DNA from: Gallibacterium melopsittaci
GTDB lineage: Bacteria > Pseudomonadota > Gammaproteobacteria > Enterobacterales > Pasteurellaceae
Reading direction: 5' to 3'
DNA length: 64,000 nucleotides
NCBI RefSeq assembly: GCF_042433085.1
Contig: NZ_JBHLWA010000013.1
Span: forward strand, 62,001-126,000
This document shows positions 26,067-35,896 of this stretch, piece after piece (position 1 is the stretch's first letter; the number at the start of each line of letters is the position of its first letter). A program made the translations under genes and the position numbers. The notes beneath the pieces are model-generated. The model searched no databases. It was not told the DNA's origin and was given only the letters and a program-made list of their open reading frames with translations.

Positions 26067-27320
26067 ATGAAAAAACGGTTCTTAATTCATTCATTGATTA
26101 GCTGTATATTTTCTTTAGCTAGTACAAATAATATTTATGCAAATGATCAATTTACATTAAAACAAATTTTAAATAATGCTTTTGCTACCGATCCAGAATT
26201 ACTTGAAGCAAAAACAAATACAATGGTAGCTCATAATCAGACTGAACAAGCTATTTCAGGTCATTATCCAACACTCTCAGTATTTGGACGACAATCATTA
26301 GAAGAGTACTCTCGAAATAATAATACTGATCAGCCAAAGTTTACACCTGGCGTTTCAGCTTCAATGAATATCTATTCATTTGGGGCTGTTGAGAAGAAAA
26401 TTTCAGCCTCAGTCGCAAATGAAGAATCTTTGCACTATAAATATGACGAAACAAGAGAAAATCTAGCTTATCGTATTACAGAACTCTATTTATTAGCATT
26501 AAGATATAACGATACTTTAGCAGCTCAGTCTCAAGGATTAGCTCGTTTACAAACTATTATTCAAGAAATTGGTGCTATTGCTGATAATGATGATGGCAGA
26601 CGTTCTGAATTTGTTCAAGCACAAGCACGTTTATTTGCTGTTAAGCAGCAGATGAATACCACTGAGCGAGATCTTCAAGATACCTTAAGTCAATTACAGC
26701 GCTATTCTGGTATTAGGCTCAGTCGAACCAGTTTACAAGATCCTTTTCATTCAATGACAACAACTATACTAAAAAAGCATTTTTCACAATCTCAACGTTT
26801 ACATCCTTCTTATAAAACAGCAGATGCTAACATAAAAACAGCTTATGCGACTTTAGAAGCCGAAAAAGCAAGTCGTTATCCAAAATTAGACTTAGTTGGA
26901 CAAGTGACAAAAGATGATCGCCAAGTTTATTTAACTATTTCTTGGGATATGTTTAATCGGGCCAACACTTACAGTGTGCAGGAAAAAGCACAATTATTAA
27001 ATGCAGAAAAAAATCGTTTAAACAAGACTATTTTAGATCTACAAGAGAAAACAAGAAATGCGTTAATTAATTTAGATGAATATAGTAAACAAATTAAAAC
27101 ACTTTCTAATCAAGTTAATTCTCTTTATGAAGTCACTCAATTTTATAAATTACAATTTTCTATTGCGAAACGTTCTTTACTTGATCTGTTAAATGCAGAA
27201 AATGAATTATTAAATGCTGAACTCAGTAAAGTCATTACTGAATATCAATTCCGTCATTCTTATTTAGATTATCTCTATTCACAAGGAATGACTTTCCATT
27301 GGGCAGCAAATTTAAACTAA
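26067..27320 (+). CDS. TolC-family outer-membrane channel of the type I secretion system
   Basis: 417 residues. A signal peptide ends near NIYAND (cleavage about residue 26). The rest is the helical-hairpin duplicate typical of outer membrane efflux proteins, with ITELYLLALRYND and AELSKVITEYQFRHSYLDYLY at equivalent positions in the two halves. It fits LapE/TolC, the trimeric exit duct for the adhesin. It starts an operon with the ABC exporter (15 nt later) and the adaptor. A weak GTGGAG ribosome site precedes the ATG. Confidence 0.88.
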   Translation: MKKRFLIHSLISCIFSLASTNNIYANDQFTLKQILNNAFATDPELLEAKTNTMVAHNQTEQAISGHYPTLSVFGRQSLEEYSRNNNTDQPKFTPGVSASMNIYSFGAVEKKISASVANEESLHYKYDETRENLAYRITELYLLALRYNDTLAAQSQGLARLQTIIQEIGAIADNDDGRRSEFVQAQARLFAVKQQMNTTERDLQDTLSQLQRYSGIRLSRTSLQDPFHSMTTTILKKHFSQSQRLHPSYKTADANIKTAYATLEAEKASRYPKLDLVGQVTKDDRQVYLTISWDMFNRANTYSVQEKAQLLNAEKNRLNKTILDLQEKTRNALINLDEYSKQIKTLSNQVNSLYEVTQFYKLQFSIAKRSLLDLLNAENELLNAELSKVITEYQFRHSYLDYLYSQGMTFHWAANLN

Positions 27321-27335
27321 TTTTTAGATCATATT

Positions 27336-29495
27336 ATGAAACTTATTATTGAAAACCTTGCTTTAATGACTCAATTACTTGGCTCTCCATTATCTGTGCC
27401 AACTCTAGCAACGCATTCTATCCGCCGTACAGGTAATAGTATTGATTTTTCTGTACTTTGCGAATATTTACGTAGTGAAGGATTCGATAATCATTTATCA
27501 CAACGTGCATTACACGAAATTCCTTCTCTTGCTTTGCCTGTATTGGCATTACTACATAATGAAGAAGCAGTAGTTATTACAAATATTACACAAGATGAAA
27601 AAGGGAAAAGAGTTTATTCAATTACACAACTAGATAATCTCACTTCACAACTTAGCGAAGCGGAGTTAATAGAAAAATATCTTGGGTATTGTTGGTTTAT
27701 GAAACCGCGTTTAGCTAAAGATATTCGTTCTGAATTACCTGAATATGCCTTACCTAAAACTTGGTTTTTTAAAATTATTTGGCGTTTTAAGAAATATTAT
27801 TACCAAGTTATCTTGGCAACTTTCATTATTAATTCATTAGCACTAATTAGTTCACTTTATGTAATGAATGTTTATGATCGCGTAATTCCGAACCAAGCTT
27901 ATGAGACACTTTGGGTATTAAGTATTGGAGTAGTGATTGCAATCTTCTTTGAGTTTATGGCAAAAATGATCCGTGGACATTTAACTGATATTGCGGGGAA
28001 AAAAGCCGACTTAATTATTAGTTCTATGTTATTTCGACGTGTGATGGCATTACGTTTACAAGATCGTCCTGCTTCATCTGGCTCATATGCAAATAATTTG
28101 CGTGATTTTGAATCAGTGCGTGAGTTTTTAACGAGTGCAAGTTTACTAACTATTGTTGATTTACCATTTCTGATTTTATTTATTGGTGTAATCGCACTTA
28201 TTGGCGGAAAGCTTGCTTTAGTACCAGCAATTATTATTCCTACTGTGATCATTATTGGCATTTTTGCACAATTTCCTTTAGCAAAAGCAATTAATGAGTC
28301 CATGCGTGAATCTTCTCAACGCCAAGGTTTGGTCGTCGAGGCGATTGAAGGGATAGAAACAATTAAAAATAATAATGCGATGTCATGGGCACAAAAGCGT
28401 TGGGATTACTATACAGCCAAAAGTTCTTATTCTTCGATCAAGGTAAAAGATACTAGTAACTTTGTAATCAATATAATGATCGCATTACAACAACTTAATA
28501 CAGTTATTCTTGTAATTGTCGGAACTTATTTAATTCATAGTGATGATACGACTTCTCGAATCACAATGGGGGCATTAATTGCTTCTGTCATTTTATCGGG
28601 ACGTGCTTTAGCACCATTAGGTCAAATCGCAGGATTAGCTACCCGTTTTCAACAAGCTTGGACAGCTTTAAAAGGAGTAGATAGTATTGTTTCGAAACCT
28701 ATCGATAAATCTACCGATCGGGATTACATTAGTTTGAAACAAGTCTCAGGACACTTACAGTTTAAAAATGTAAGTTTTAAATATCAACAAGACAGTCAAT
28801 TAGCATTAGATGATTTTAATTTAACAATTCGTCCAGGAGAAAAAGTCGCTATTCTGGGGAAAATTGGAAGTGGTAAATCTACTGCATTAAAACTCGGTGT
28901 AGGGTTATATGTACCAACGACAGGAAATATCACGTTAGACGGCATCAATCTACAACAGCTCGATCCCTATTTTTTACGCAATCAGGTTTTATTATTAGAA
29001 CAAAATCCTCGTCTATTTTTAGGAACTTTAAGAGAAAATCTGGATATTGGCAGAATGGATTCTTTTCCATCTGATCAAATATTATTACAGTCTTTAAAAC
29101 GCTTTGGCTTATTGGAGCTTATCCAATCTCATCCTCGTGGTTTAGATATGCAATTGGGAGAAAACGGTATGGGATTATCTGGTGGGCAAAAACAAGCCGT
29201 TGCTTTAGCTAGAATGACCTTAAAAGATCCTAAGGTTGTTTTACTTGATGAACCAACTACTGGATTAGACCAATTCCACGAACAACAAGCATTAATTGGA
29301 TTGGCACAATGGTTACAGAATAGAACCTTAGTTGTAATTACTCATCGACCACAAGTCTTACAGTTAGTTGATAGGATTGTTGTGGTAGATAACGGAAAAG
29401 TAATTATGGATGGACCAAAAGAGGCAGTCCTGAAAAAACTTTCTGCCTCACCAGCACAAAATACATCTACAACACAACAAGAAAATCAAGCATAG
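27336..29495 (+). CDS. type I secretion ABC exporter (LapB-like permease/ATPase)
   Basis: 719 residues. Residues 1-about 130 are a C39-peptidase-like domain without the catalytic Cys motif, as in exporters of uncleaved RTX adhesins. About six transmembrane segments follow at 155-435. The nucleotide-binding domain has Walker A GKIGSGKST at about 507-515, the signature LSGGQKQAVALARM at about 613, Walker B VVLLDEPTTG and a switch His in VVITHRP. Inner-membrane energiser of the system. It sits between the TolC-like and HlyD-like genes, completing a LapEBC-type cassette. Confidence 0.93.
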   Translation: MKLIIENLALMTQLLGSPLSVPTLATHSIRRTGNSIDFSVLCEYLRSEGFDNHLSQRALHEIPSLALPVLALLHNEEAVVITNITQDEKGKRVYSITQLDNLTSQLSEAELIEKYLGYCWFMKPRLAKDIRSELPEYALPKTWFFKIIWRFKKYYYQVILATFIINSLALISSLYVMNVYDRVIPNQAYETLWVLSIGVVIAIFFEFMAKMIRGHLTDIAGKKADLIISSMLFRRVMALRLQDRPASSGSYANNLRDFESVREFLTSASLLTIVDLPFLILFIGVIALIGGKLALVPAIIIPTVIIIGIFAQFPLAKAINESMRESSQRQGLVVEAIEGIETIKNNNAMSWAQKRWDYYTAKSSYSSIKVKDTSNFVINIMIALQQLNTVILVIVGTYLIHSDDTTSRITMGALIASVILSGRALAPLGQIAGLATRFQQAWTALKGVDSIVSKPIDKSTDRDYISLKQVSGHLQFKNVSFKYQQDSQLALDDFNLTIRPGEKVAILGKIGSGKSTALKLGVGLYVPTTGNITLDGINLQQLDPYFLRNQVLLLEQNPRLFLGTLRENLDIGRMDSFPSDQILLQSLKRFGLLELIQSHPRGLDMQLGENGMGLSGGQKQAVALARMTLKDPKVVLLDEPTTGLDQFHEQQALIGLAQWLQNRTLVVITHRPQVLQLVDRIVVVDNGKVIMDGPKEAVLKKLSASPAQNTSTTQQENQA

Positions 29496-29510
29496 TGTGA
29501 GATTAAAGTG

Positions 29511-30821
29511 ATGACACAAGAACAACAAAATAAAGAGCACAGCACTTCAACAACTGAAGTGGTAAATCCTACACAAGCCTCTACCACAATGTCAGTAAAA
29601 AACTCAGGTGAACAAGTGTCTAATAAAGATCTTCACCTTTTAAATGATTTACACGCAGCATTGCAAGAGGAAAAACATACAGGTTTATTTGCAATGATTT
29701 GGTTATTAGCCGCATTTTTAGTTGTTTTTTTGACTTGGTCTTATTTTAGTAAGATTGAAGAAGTCACTCGTGGACAAGGGACAATTATTCCAAATAGCCG
29801 TGAGCAAATTATTCAAAGTTTAGATCCTGGTATATTGAACCAAATGTTGGTAAAAGAAGGCGATTTAGTCGAAAAAGGGCAAGTTTTGCTAAAATTAGAC
29901 GATACTCGTACTTCTGCTATTTTACGTGAAACACAAGCCAAAGTAGATAACTTAGAAGCAATTGCAATTCGGTTAAAAGCAGAAATTTCTGGTAAACCAT
30001 TAGTTTTTCCCGATACTATTCCTGCTGAAATGCATGAACGTGAAAAAGGGGTTTATCAAGCAAAAAAAGATGCTCTAAATGAAGCATTAAGAACTCTTCG
30101 TGAAAGTAAAGCATTACTTGATTCAGAAATAGCATTAACTGAACCTATGGTAGTTAAAGGAGCAGTGTCACAAGTTGAATTGCTTCGTATGAAACGATCT
30201 GCAAACGATATGGCATTACAAATTTCAGAGCGTGAACATAAATATATTACTGATGCGAGTAATGAATTAGTTCGTATTCAGGGAGATCTTGATCAAGCAA
30301 AAGAAAATCTCGCTGCACGAGCGGATCCTGTAGAACGTTCTTTATTACGTGCACCGATGAAAGGAATTGTGAAAAATATCCGTGTAAATACGATTGGTGG
30401 CGTGATTTCTGCTGGTCAGGATATTATGGAAATTGTTCCTGTAGAGGATAATTTATTGGTTGAGGCCTATATTAATCCTAAAGATGTTGCTTATATTCGC
30501 CCTGGTATGAAAGCTGTCGTAAAATTAAGTGCTTATGACTATGCTATCTATGGCGGGTTAGATGGGGTAGTAACGTTACTAAGTCCAAGTACACTACAAG
30601 ACAAACGTCAAGCAAGCGACTTAAATTTAAATCCAAATAACTCGTTTTATCGCGTATTGATTCGTACTTCAGGTAGTCATTTAACTGATAAAAATGGGAA
30701 TGAATTACCTGTATTGCCAGGTATGATTGCAACTGTAGATATTAAAACAGGAGAAAAAACTGTCTTCCAATATCTTATCAAACCAATTACACGGATGAAG
30801 CAAGCTTTACAAGAAAGATAA
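29511..30821 (+). CDS. HlyD/LapC-like membrane fusion protein
   Basis: 436 residues from the ATG at 29511 (a GTG one codon earlier is also possible). A Ser/Thr/Gln-rich cytoplasmic tail of about 60 residues is followed by a single transmembrane segment (about 62-80, GLFAMIWLLAAFLVVFLTW). Then comes a periplasmic part with a lipoyl-like half (VKEGDLVEKGQVLLKLDD), a long coiled coil (about 140-260) and the returning half (LRAPMKGIVKNIRVNT). The C-terminus PVLPGMIATVDIKTG is the usual HlyD end. It bridges the ABC exporter to the outer-membrane channel. Last gene of the cassette; no lapD or lapG homologue follows. Confidence 0.92.
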   Translation: MTQEQQNKEHSTSTTEVVNPTQASTTMSVKNSGEQVSNKDLHLLNDLHAALQEEKHTGLFAMIWLLAAFLVVFLTWSYFSKIEEVTRGQGTIIPNSREQIIQSLDPGILNQMLVKEGDLVEKGQVLLKLDDTRTSAILRETQAKVDNLEAIAIRLKAEISGKPLVFPDTIPAEMHEREKGVYQAKKDALNEALRTLRESKALLDSEIALTEPMVVKGAVSQVELLRMKRSANDMALQISEREHKYITDASNELVRIQGDLDQAKENLAARADPVERSLLRAPMKGIVKNIRVNTIGGVISAGQDIMEIVPVEDNLLVEAYINPKDVAYIRPGMKAVVKLSAYDYAIYGGLDGVVTLLSPSTLQDKRQASDLNLNPNNSFYRVLIRTSGSHLTDKNGNELPVLPGMIATVDIKTGEKTVFQYLIKPITRMKQALQER

Positions 30822-30885
30822 ATTATTATTTATCTCGTCTAATAAACCCACCTACAATGAAATATAATAGGTTTGCTAATAGTCA

Positions 30886-30909
30886 GAGGGAGCATTTGCT
30901 CCCTTTATA
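30886..30909 (+). terminator. probable terminator after the T1SS genes
   Basis: AGGGAGCA and TGCTCCCT form an 8-bp stem around TT; the tail is only TTTATA, so strength is moderate. Confidence 0.65.
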
Positions 30910-31009
30910 CTACTTATTTAGAATAAATAATGGTATATCTAAAACGATTTAGCTAAAACCTCCTCTTTAATCAAAAAACTGATTTTTTCCTCAAGATTCC
31001 TATTACTCC

Positions 31010-31023
31010 CCCAATAAATTGGG
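31010..31023. promoter_or_regulatory. palindrome upstream of fruB
   Basis: CCCAATAAATTGGG is a 6-bp dyad with a 2-bp centre, 50 bp before the fruB start and immediately followed by TTAAAAT, a possible -10. It could be an operator for fructose control but does not match the Cra consensus. Confidence 0.35.
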
Positions 31024-31072
31024 TTAAAATTAGTCGATTTTTTTATGACTGACAACAATCTAAGGAGTCCTC

Positions 31073-32236
31073 GTGTTTAATTTAATCGAAAACGACATCC
31101 ATCTAGGTGAAAAAGCTGATGACAAGCAACAAGCCATCACAGCAGTAGCTCAAGCATTTATTAACAAGGGTTTAGTTGAAGAAGGCTACCTACAAGGTAT
31201 GCTTGCTCGTGAACAACAAACATCAACTTTTTTGGGTAATGGTATCGCTATTCCTCATGGAACGTTGGATACTCGTCACCTAGTCAAACAAACTGGAGTA
31301 CAAATTTTCCAATTTCCAAATGGCGTTAGATGGAGTGACGACAACATTGCATATTTAGTCATTGGAATCGCGGCAAAATCAGATGAACATCTTGCTATTT
31401 TACGTCAATTAACTCATTTACTTGGTGATGAAGATATTGCTGAAAAATTAGCAAAAACGACTGATCCACAATTATTTATTAATTTATTTAATGCCAGTAT
31501 CGTTGATTCCACTTTAATTTCATTAAATGTTGATACTAATAGTCTATTAACATTGACTGCAATTAACGCCGCAAAATTACAAGAAGCTGCTGCAGTTGAT
31601 AGTCAATTTGTAAGTGAAGTCATTATTTCTGCTGCATTACCAATCGGTAATGGCATTTGGGTAAATGATAGTGCTTCAGGTAATAAGAAAAATGCAATTG
31701 CTGTTGCTCGTCCACAAAAAGCCTTTCAACATAACAATAAACAAATTGCTGCATTAGTCACTGTCGCAAGTGTTGATCAAAAAGTTGATGAGTTATTAGT
31801 TAATTTACTCGATCCTCAATGTCAACAAGCATTGTTAAATGGCAATGTTGAACAAGTAAAAGCGGCATTGCAAGGACAAGTCGTTGAAGTTACAACTAGC
31901 AGTGAAAACAAAACTGATGTGTCTGCTGAAAATACTAAAACAGCTACTCACGCAGCAGCAGGTCAATTAGAGGCAACTTTTATCGTCAAGAATGAACATG
32001 GTTTACACGCTCGCCCATCTGCGGTCTTAATTAATGAAGTGAAAAAATATAAATCTACTATTCAAGTGAAAAACCTTGATCGTGATACCTCATTTGTCAG
32101 TGCAAAAAGTTTGATGAAAGTTGTTGGCTTAGGTACCACTAAAGGTCAACGCCTCTGTTTCGTTGCTGAAGGTGAAGATGCTGAACAAGCATTAAAAGGT
32201 ATTGGTGAAGCCATTAATGCGGGCTTAGGAGAATAA
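31073..32236 (+). CDS. fruB: fructose PTS EIIA-HPr fusion protein (FPr)
   Basis: 387 residues, starting at GTG with AAGGAGT upstream. N-terminal EIIA-Fru domain with the phosphorylated His62 in GIAIPHGT. A central linker domain follows (about 150-290). The C-terminal HPr domain has the phospho-accepting His312 in NEHGLHARPSAV and the regulatory Ser region SAKSLMKV. It takes phosphate from enzyme I and passes it to FruA. First gene of fruBKA, with only 1 nt before fruK. Confidence 0.95.
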   Translation: MFNLIENDIHLGEKADDKQQAITAVAQAFINKGLVEEGYLQGMLAREQQTSTFLGNGIAIPHGTLDTRHLVKQTGVQIFQFPNGVRWSDDNIAYLVIGIAAKSDEHLAILRQLTHLLGDEDIAEKLAKTTDPQLFINLFNASIVDSTLISLNVDTNSLLTLTAINAAKLQEAAAVDSQFVSEVIISAALPIGNGIWVNDSASGNKKNAIAVARPQKAFQHNNKQIAALVTVASVDQKVDELLVNLLDPQCQQALLNGNVEQVKAALQGQVVEVTTSSENKTDVSAENTKTATHAAAGQLEATFIVKNEHGLHARPSAVLINEVKKYKSTIQVKNLDRDTSFVSAKSLMKVVGLGTTKGQRLCFVAEGEDAEQALKGIGEAINAGLGE

Positions 32237-32237
32237 T

Positions 32238-33176
32238 ATGCCAGGTATTGCGACTATTACACTCAATACAGCATTTGACCTTATTGGACGATTACCAAGA
32301 ATCCAACTCGGTGAGGTAAATACTGTTGAAACCTTAGGTATTTATCCTGCCGGTAAAGGGATTAACGTTGCCAAAGTGCTGCATGATTTAGATCTACCTG
32401 TTACCGTAAGTGGTTTTTTAGGGCAAGATAATCAAGGCGATTTTATTCAGTTATTCCAACAACTTGGCTTAGAAGATCGCTTTCAACGTGTTGCAGGTAA
32501 AACTCGGATTAATGTCAAAATTACCGAAACTGAAGCGGATGTTACCGATTTAAATTTCTTAGGTTATCAAGTTTCTTCTGAAGCATGGCAGCAATTTGTT
32601 CAAGATTCGCTTGCTTGGGCAAAGAATTACGATCTGGTTGCAGTTTGTGGCAGTTTACCAAAAGGCGTTGAGGTAGAAGCCTTTAAAGAATGGTTACTTG
32701 CATTAGGACAAAAAACTAAAGTGGTATTAGACAGTAGTAATGCAGCGCTTACCGCTGGTTTAAAAGCCTCTCCTTGGTTAGTCAAACCAAACCATCGTGA
32801 ATTGGAAGCCTGGATCGGTAAGCCATTGAATTCGCTTGCAGAAATTATTACTGCTGCGAAACAGCTACACGCACAAGGCATTGCGAATGTCATTATCTCT
32901 ATGGGAGCAGAAGGTTCGCTTTGGATTAGCGATAAAGGTGTATTACAAGCACAACCACCTAAATGTACCAATGTTGTCAGTACAGTAGGTGCAGGCGACT
33001 CTATGGTGGCAGGACTTATCTATGGTACGCAACAACAATTATCCCAAGAAGAAACCTTGTGCTTCGCCTCTGCTGTATCAGCGATGGCAGTATCCCAAAG
33101 TAATGTTGGTGTTGCCGATAAACAAGCATTAAACCAATTACTTGACCAAGTTAAGATTAGCAAAATTGAGGAATAA
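32238..33176 (+). CDS. fruK: 1-phosphofructokinase
   Basis: 312-residue PfkB-family sugar kinase converting fructose-1-phosphate to fructose-1,6-bisphosphate. Seen: ITLNTAFDLIGRL at the N-terminus, GIYPAGKGINVAKVL (substrate-binding Gly-Lys-Gly), GFLGQDNQGDF, and the C-terminal PfkB signature STVGAGDSMVAGLI with the catalytic Asp. Standard length. Lies between fruB and fruA with 1- and 3-nt gaps. Confidence 0.96.
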   Translation: MPGIATITLNTAFDLIGRLPRIQLGEVNTVETLGIYPAGKGINVAKVLHDLDLPVTVSGFLGQDNQGDFIQLFQQLGLEDRFQRVAGKTRINVKITETEADVTDLNFLGYQVSSEAWQQFVQDSLAWAKNYDLVAVCGSLPKGVEVEAFKEWLLALGQKTKVVLDSSNAALTAGLKASPWLVKPNHRELEAWIGKPLNSLAEIITAAKQLHAQGIANVIISMGAEGSLWISDKGVLQAQPPKCTNVVSTVGAGDSMVAGLIYGTQQQLSQEETLCFASAVSAMAVSQSNVGVADKQALNQLLDQVKISKIEE

Positions 33177-33179
33177 TTT

Positions 33180-34868
33180 ATGAATATCGCTCTACTTTCT
33201 CAAGAAAAACGTGGCAATGCGACGTTATTCTTATTAAAACAAATGTTTGCAAAAATTGCTGCCCAACAAAATCATCAAGTTGTAACCCAATTACAAGATG
33301 CTGAACTTGTGATTGTCTTAGGGCAACAAATCAATAACACCCCAGTATTATCAGGTAAAAAAGTTTATCTCACTACATTTGAACAAGCATTCAATGCACC
33401 TGAAACTACTTTCCAACAAGCATTTGCTACTGCTACTACTTATCAAGCAACTGATGAAATCGTATCAGAAGCACCTGTTGCACAAGATCGTCCATTAAAT
33501 ATTGTTGCAGTTACTGCTTGCCCAACAGGTGTAGCACATACTTTTATGGCAGCAGAAGCGATTTCTACTTACTGCCAACAAAAAGGTTGGAATGTGAAAG
33601 TGGAAACCCGTGGTCAAGTTGGTGCAAGTAACCTTATTTCGGCTGAAGATGTTGCTGCTGCAGATCTTGCTTTTATTGCTACAGATATTGATGTTGATCT
33701 CAGTAAATTCGATGGCAAATTGATGTATCATACTTCAACTGGTTTAGCATTAAAGAAAACCGCACAAGAATTTGATAAAGCATTCAAAGAAGCGAAAACC
33801 TATCATTACAAAAAAGAAGCGGTTGCCGAAAAAGCAGATAATAAAGAGAAAGGTGAGAAAAAAGGCATTTATAGTCATTTAATGACGGGCGTTTCTCATA
33901 TGTTGCCAATGGTGGTTGCTGGTGGTTTGATCATTGCATTATCTTTCGTATTCGGAATTGAAGCCTTTAAACAAGAAGGAACTTTAGCGTCAGCATTAAT
34001 GAAAATTGGTGGTGGTAGTGCCTTTGCTTTAATGATTCCAATTCTATCTGGATATATCGCTTACTCTATTGCAGACCGCCCTGGATTAACTCCAGGCCTT
34101 GTGGGTGGTATGTTAGCGAGTTCTTTAGGTGCTGGTTTTATCGGTGGTATTATTTCTGGTTTCTTAGCTGGTTATATTGCAAAAGCAATTAATGAGCATG
34201 TGAAATTACCGCAAACTATGAATGCCCTAAAACCAATCTTAATTATTCCATTCCTTTCAACACTCGCTGTCGGTTTAATTATGATCTATATCGTTGGTGG
34301 TCCTGTTGCTTGGGTAATGAACGGTATGACTGAATTCTTAAAAGGAATGCAATCAGGCAGTGCTATCTTACTTGGTATTCTCCTCGGTGCAATGATGTGC
34401 TTTGATATGGGTGGTCCAGTGAATAAAGCTGCTTATACATTCGGTGTAGGTTTATTAGCTTCCTCTTCTTATTTACCAATGGCAGCAGTTATGGCGGCGG
34501 GTATGGTGCCTGCTTTAGGTATGGGTATCGCAACCTTTATTGCACGTAAAAAATTCACTGCCAATGAGTTAGAAGGTGGTAAAGCCTCTTTTGTACTTGG
34601 TCTATGTTTTATCTCTGAGGGAGCAATTCCGTTCGCGGCACGCGATCCAATGCGTGTTATTCCAAGTTGTATGTTAGGTGGTGCAATTACTGGTGCATTA
34701 TCAATGTTGTTTGGCGTGCAGCTTATGGCACCGCACGGTGGCATTTTCGTATTAGCAATTCCAGGTGCTATTCAACCAGTCTTACTCTATCTTGTTGCTA
34801 TCGCAGCTGGTAGTTTAGTTACTGGCGTCTTGTATGCTGCAATTAAACCAAAAGCATTAACAGCGTAA
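33180..34868 (+). CDS. fruA: fructose PTS EIIBC permease
   Basis: 562-residue inner-membrane protein. A degenerate IIB-like domain (about 1-90) is followed by the active IIB domain with the phosphorylated Cys114 in VTACPTGVAHTFMA, then a membrane IIC domain from about residue 230 (HLMTGVSHMLPMVVAGG, then DMGGPVNKAAYTFG and FISEGAIPFAARDP). It imports fructose as fructose-1-phosphate. Closes the operon before a strong terminator. Confidence 0.96.
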   Translation: MNIALLSQEKRGNATLFLLKQMFAKIAAQQNHQVVTQLQDAELVIVLGQQINNTPVLSGKKVYLTTFEQAFNAPETTFQQAFATATTYQATDEIVSEAPVAQDRPLNIVAVTACPTGVAHTFMAAEAISTYCQQKGWNVKVETRGQVGASNLISAEDVAAADLAFIATDIDVDLSKFDGKLMYHTSTGLALKKTAQEFDKAFKEAKTYHYKKEAVAEKADNKEKGEKKGIYSHLMTGVSHMLPMVVAGGLIIALSFVFGIEAFKQEGTLASALMKIGGGSAFALMIPILSGYIAYSIADRPGLTPGLVGGMLASSLGAGFIGGIISGFLAGYIAKAINEHVKLPQTMNALKPILIIPFLSTLAVGLIMIYIVGGPVAWVMNGMTEFLKGMQSGSAILLGILLGAMMCFDMGGPVNKAAYTFGVGLLASSSYLPMAAVMAAGMVPALGMGIATFIARKKFTANELEGGKASFVLGLCFISEGAIPFAARDPMRVIPSCMLGGAITGALSMLFGVQLMAPHGGIFVLAIPGAIQPVLLYLVAIAAGSLVTGVLYAAIKPKALTA

Positions 34869-34887
34869 CCTATATTAGGTGCTCATG

Positions 34888-34915
34888 AAAAAGGCACTGA
34901 TAGTGCCTTTTTTTC
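34888..34915. terminator. bidirectional terminator between fruA and a LysR gene
   Basis: AAAAAGGCACT and AGTGCCTTTTT enclose GAT, with T/A runs on both sides. Confidence 0.9.
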
Positions 34916-34918
34916 GAA

Positions 34919-35785
34919 TTAAAATTGGTATTCTGGCTCATTTTTGCATTGCGGAAAATTCTCTGCCATAAAATCGATAAAACTACGCACTTTCGCACTC
35001 ATAAACTCCCGATTCACATAAACTGCATATAAAGTATGTTTGCGGTTTGCTGGGTGAGGAATAATCTGTAATGTTCCTTGTTGTAATGCCGCTTCGCATA
35101 AATAGCCTGGTAAATACGCCACACCTTGCCCAGCTAAAGCAAGTTGATAGAGCATTAAAGTATTATCGCTAGCAATCGTATCTGTAAATGGATGATTAAG
35201 ATGAGTATAGGTCGGAACTAATCCTTTATGCTGCTCCCATAATTGTTCAGGCTGTTTCACAAATTCTGTTAAGTATTGTGGACTGGCTACCCAATGGAAC
35301 GCCATTGTCGCAATCGGTTTCACAATTAAATTATCTGATAAATGTGTAGTTACACGTAATGCTAAATCAAAACCTTGTCCGACTAAGTCTACCCGATGAT
35401 TATCTAGAGAAAGTTGTAAATTCACTTTGGGATAACGTCGGCGATATTCGGCTAATAATTCAGCAAAGGAGGACGTTGCAAACCATACTGGCATCGTTAC
35501 TTTGAGTGTACCTTGCGGATGAATCGTTCCTTGACTCACAATCTGTTTCGCTTCCTCTAGATCATCTAAAGCAATCACACAACGTTGGTAATATTGTGCT
35601 CCCATCTCCGTCAAACTGAGCTTTCGACTTGTGCGATGCAAAAGTTTTGCTTGTAAATAATGCTCAAGATGCGATAAATGTTTACTCACCATTGAGGTTG
35701 ATAGATCCATTTTCTCTGCGGCTTTACTAAAACTACCGTTTTCTACTATTTGACGAAAAATTCGCATACTCTGTAATGTATCCAT
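34919..35785 (-). CDS. LysR-family transcriptional regulator
   Basis: 288 residues. The N-terminal winged helix-turn-helix contains FSKAAEKMDLSTSMVSKHLSHLE (helices at about 18-40), then the dimerisation helix and the LysR substrate-binding domain (about 90-285). It is divergent from doxX-azoR across 111 bp that carry a dyad, so it probably controls that pair. Its inducer is unknown; regulators in this context often answer quinones or electrophiles (inference). Confidence 0.9.
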   Translation of the reverse strand: MDTLQSMRIFRQIVENGSFSKAAEKMDLSTSMVSKHLSHLEHYLQAKLLHRTSRKLSLTEMGAQYYQRCVIALDDLEEAKQIVSQGTIHPQGTLKVTMPVWFATSSFAELLAEYRRRYPKVNLQLSLDNHRVDLVGQGFDLALRVTTHLSDNLIVKPIATMAFHWVASPQYLTEFVKQPEQLWEQHKGLVPTYTHLNHPFTDTIASDNTLMLYQLALAGQGVAYLPGYLCEAALQQGTLQIIPHPANRKHTLYAVYVNREFMSAKVRSFIDFMAENFPQCKNEPEYQF

Positions 35786-35822
35786 AATTATTTCCTATTA
35801 AGAAAAAATACTTTTCTATAAA

Positions 35823-35843
35823 CGATATAGTTTTCCAATATCG
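35823..35843. promoter_or_regulatory. candidate LysR operator
   Basis: CGATAT (35823-35828) and ATATCG (35838-35843) are perfect inverted arms 9 bp apart between the divergent LysR and doxX genes, a position and shape typical of LysR-family sites. Confidence 0.5.
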
Positions 35844-35896
35844 AAATCAATATACTTAGCCACGTTTTGATTCACTAGATAAGAAAAGGATAACTT

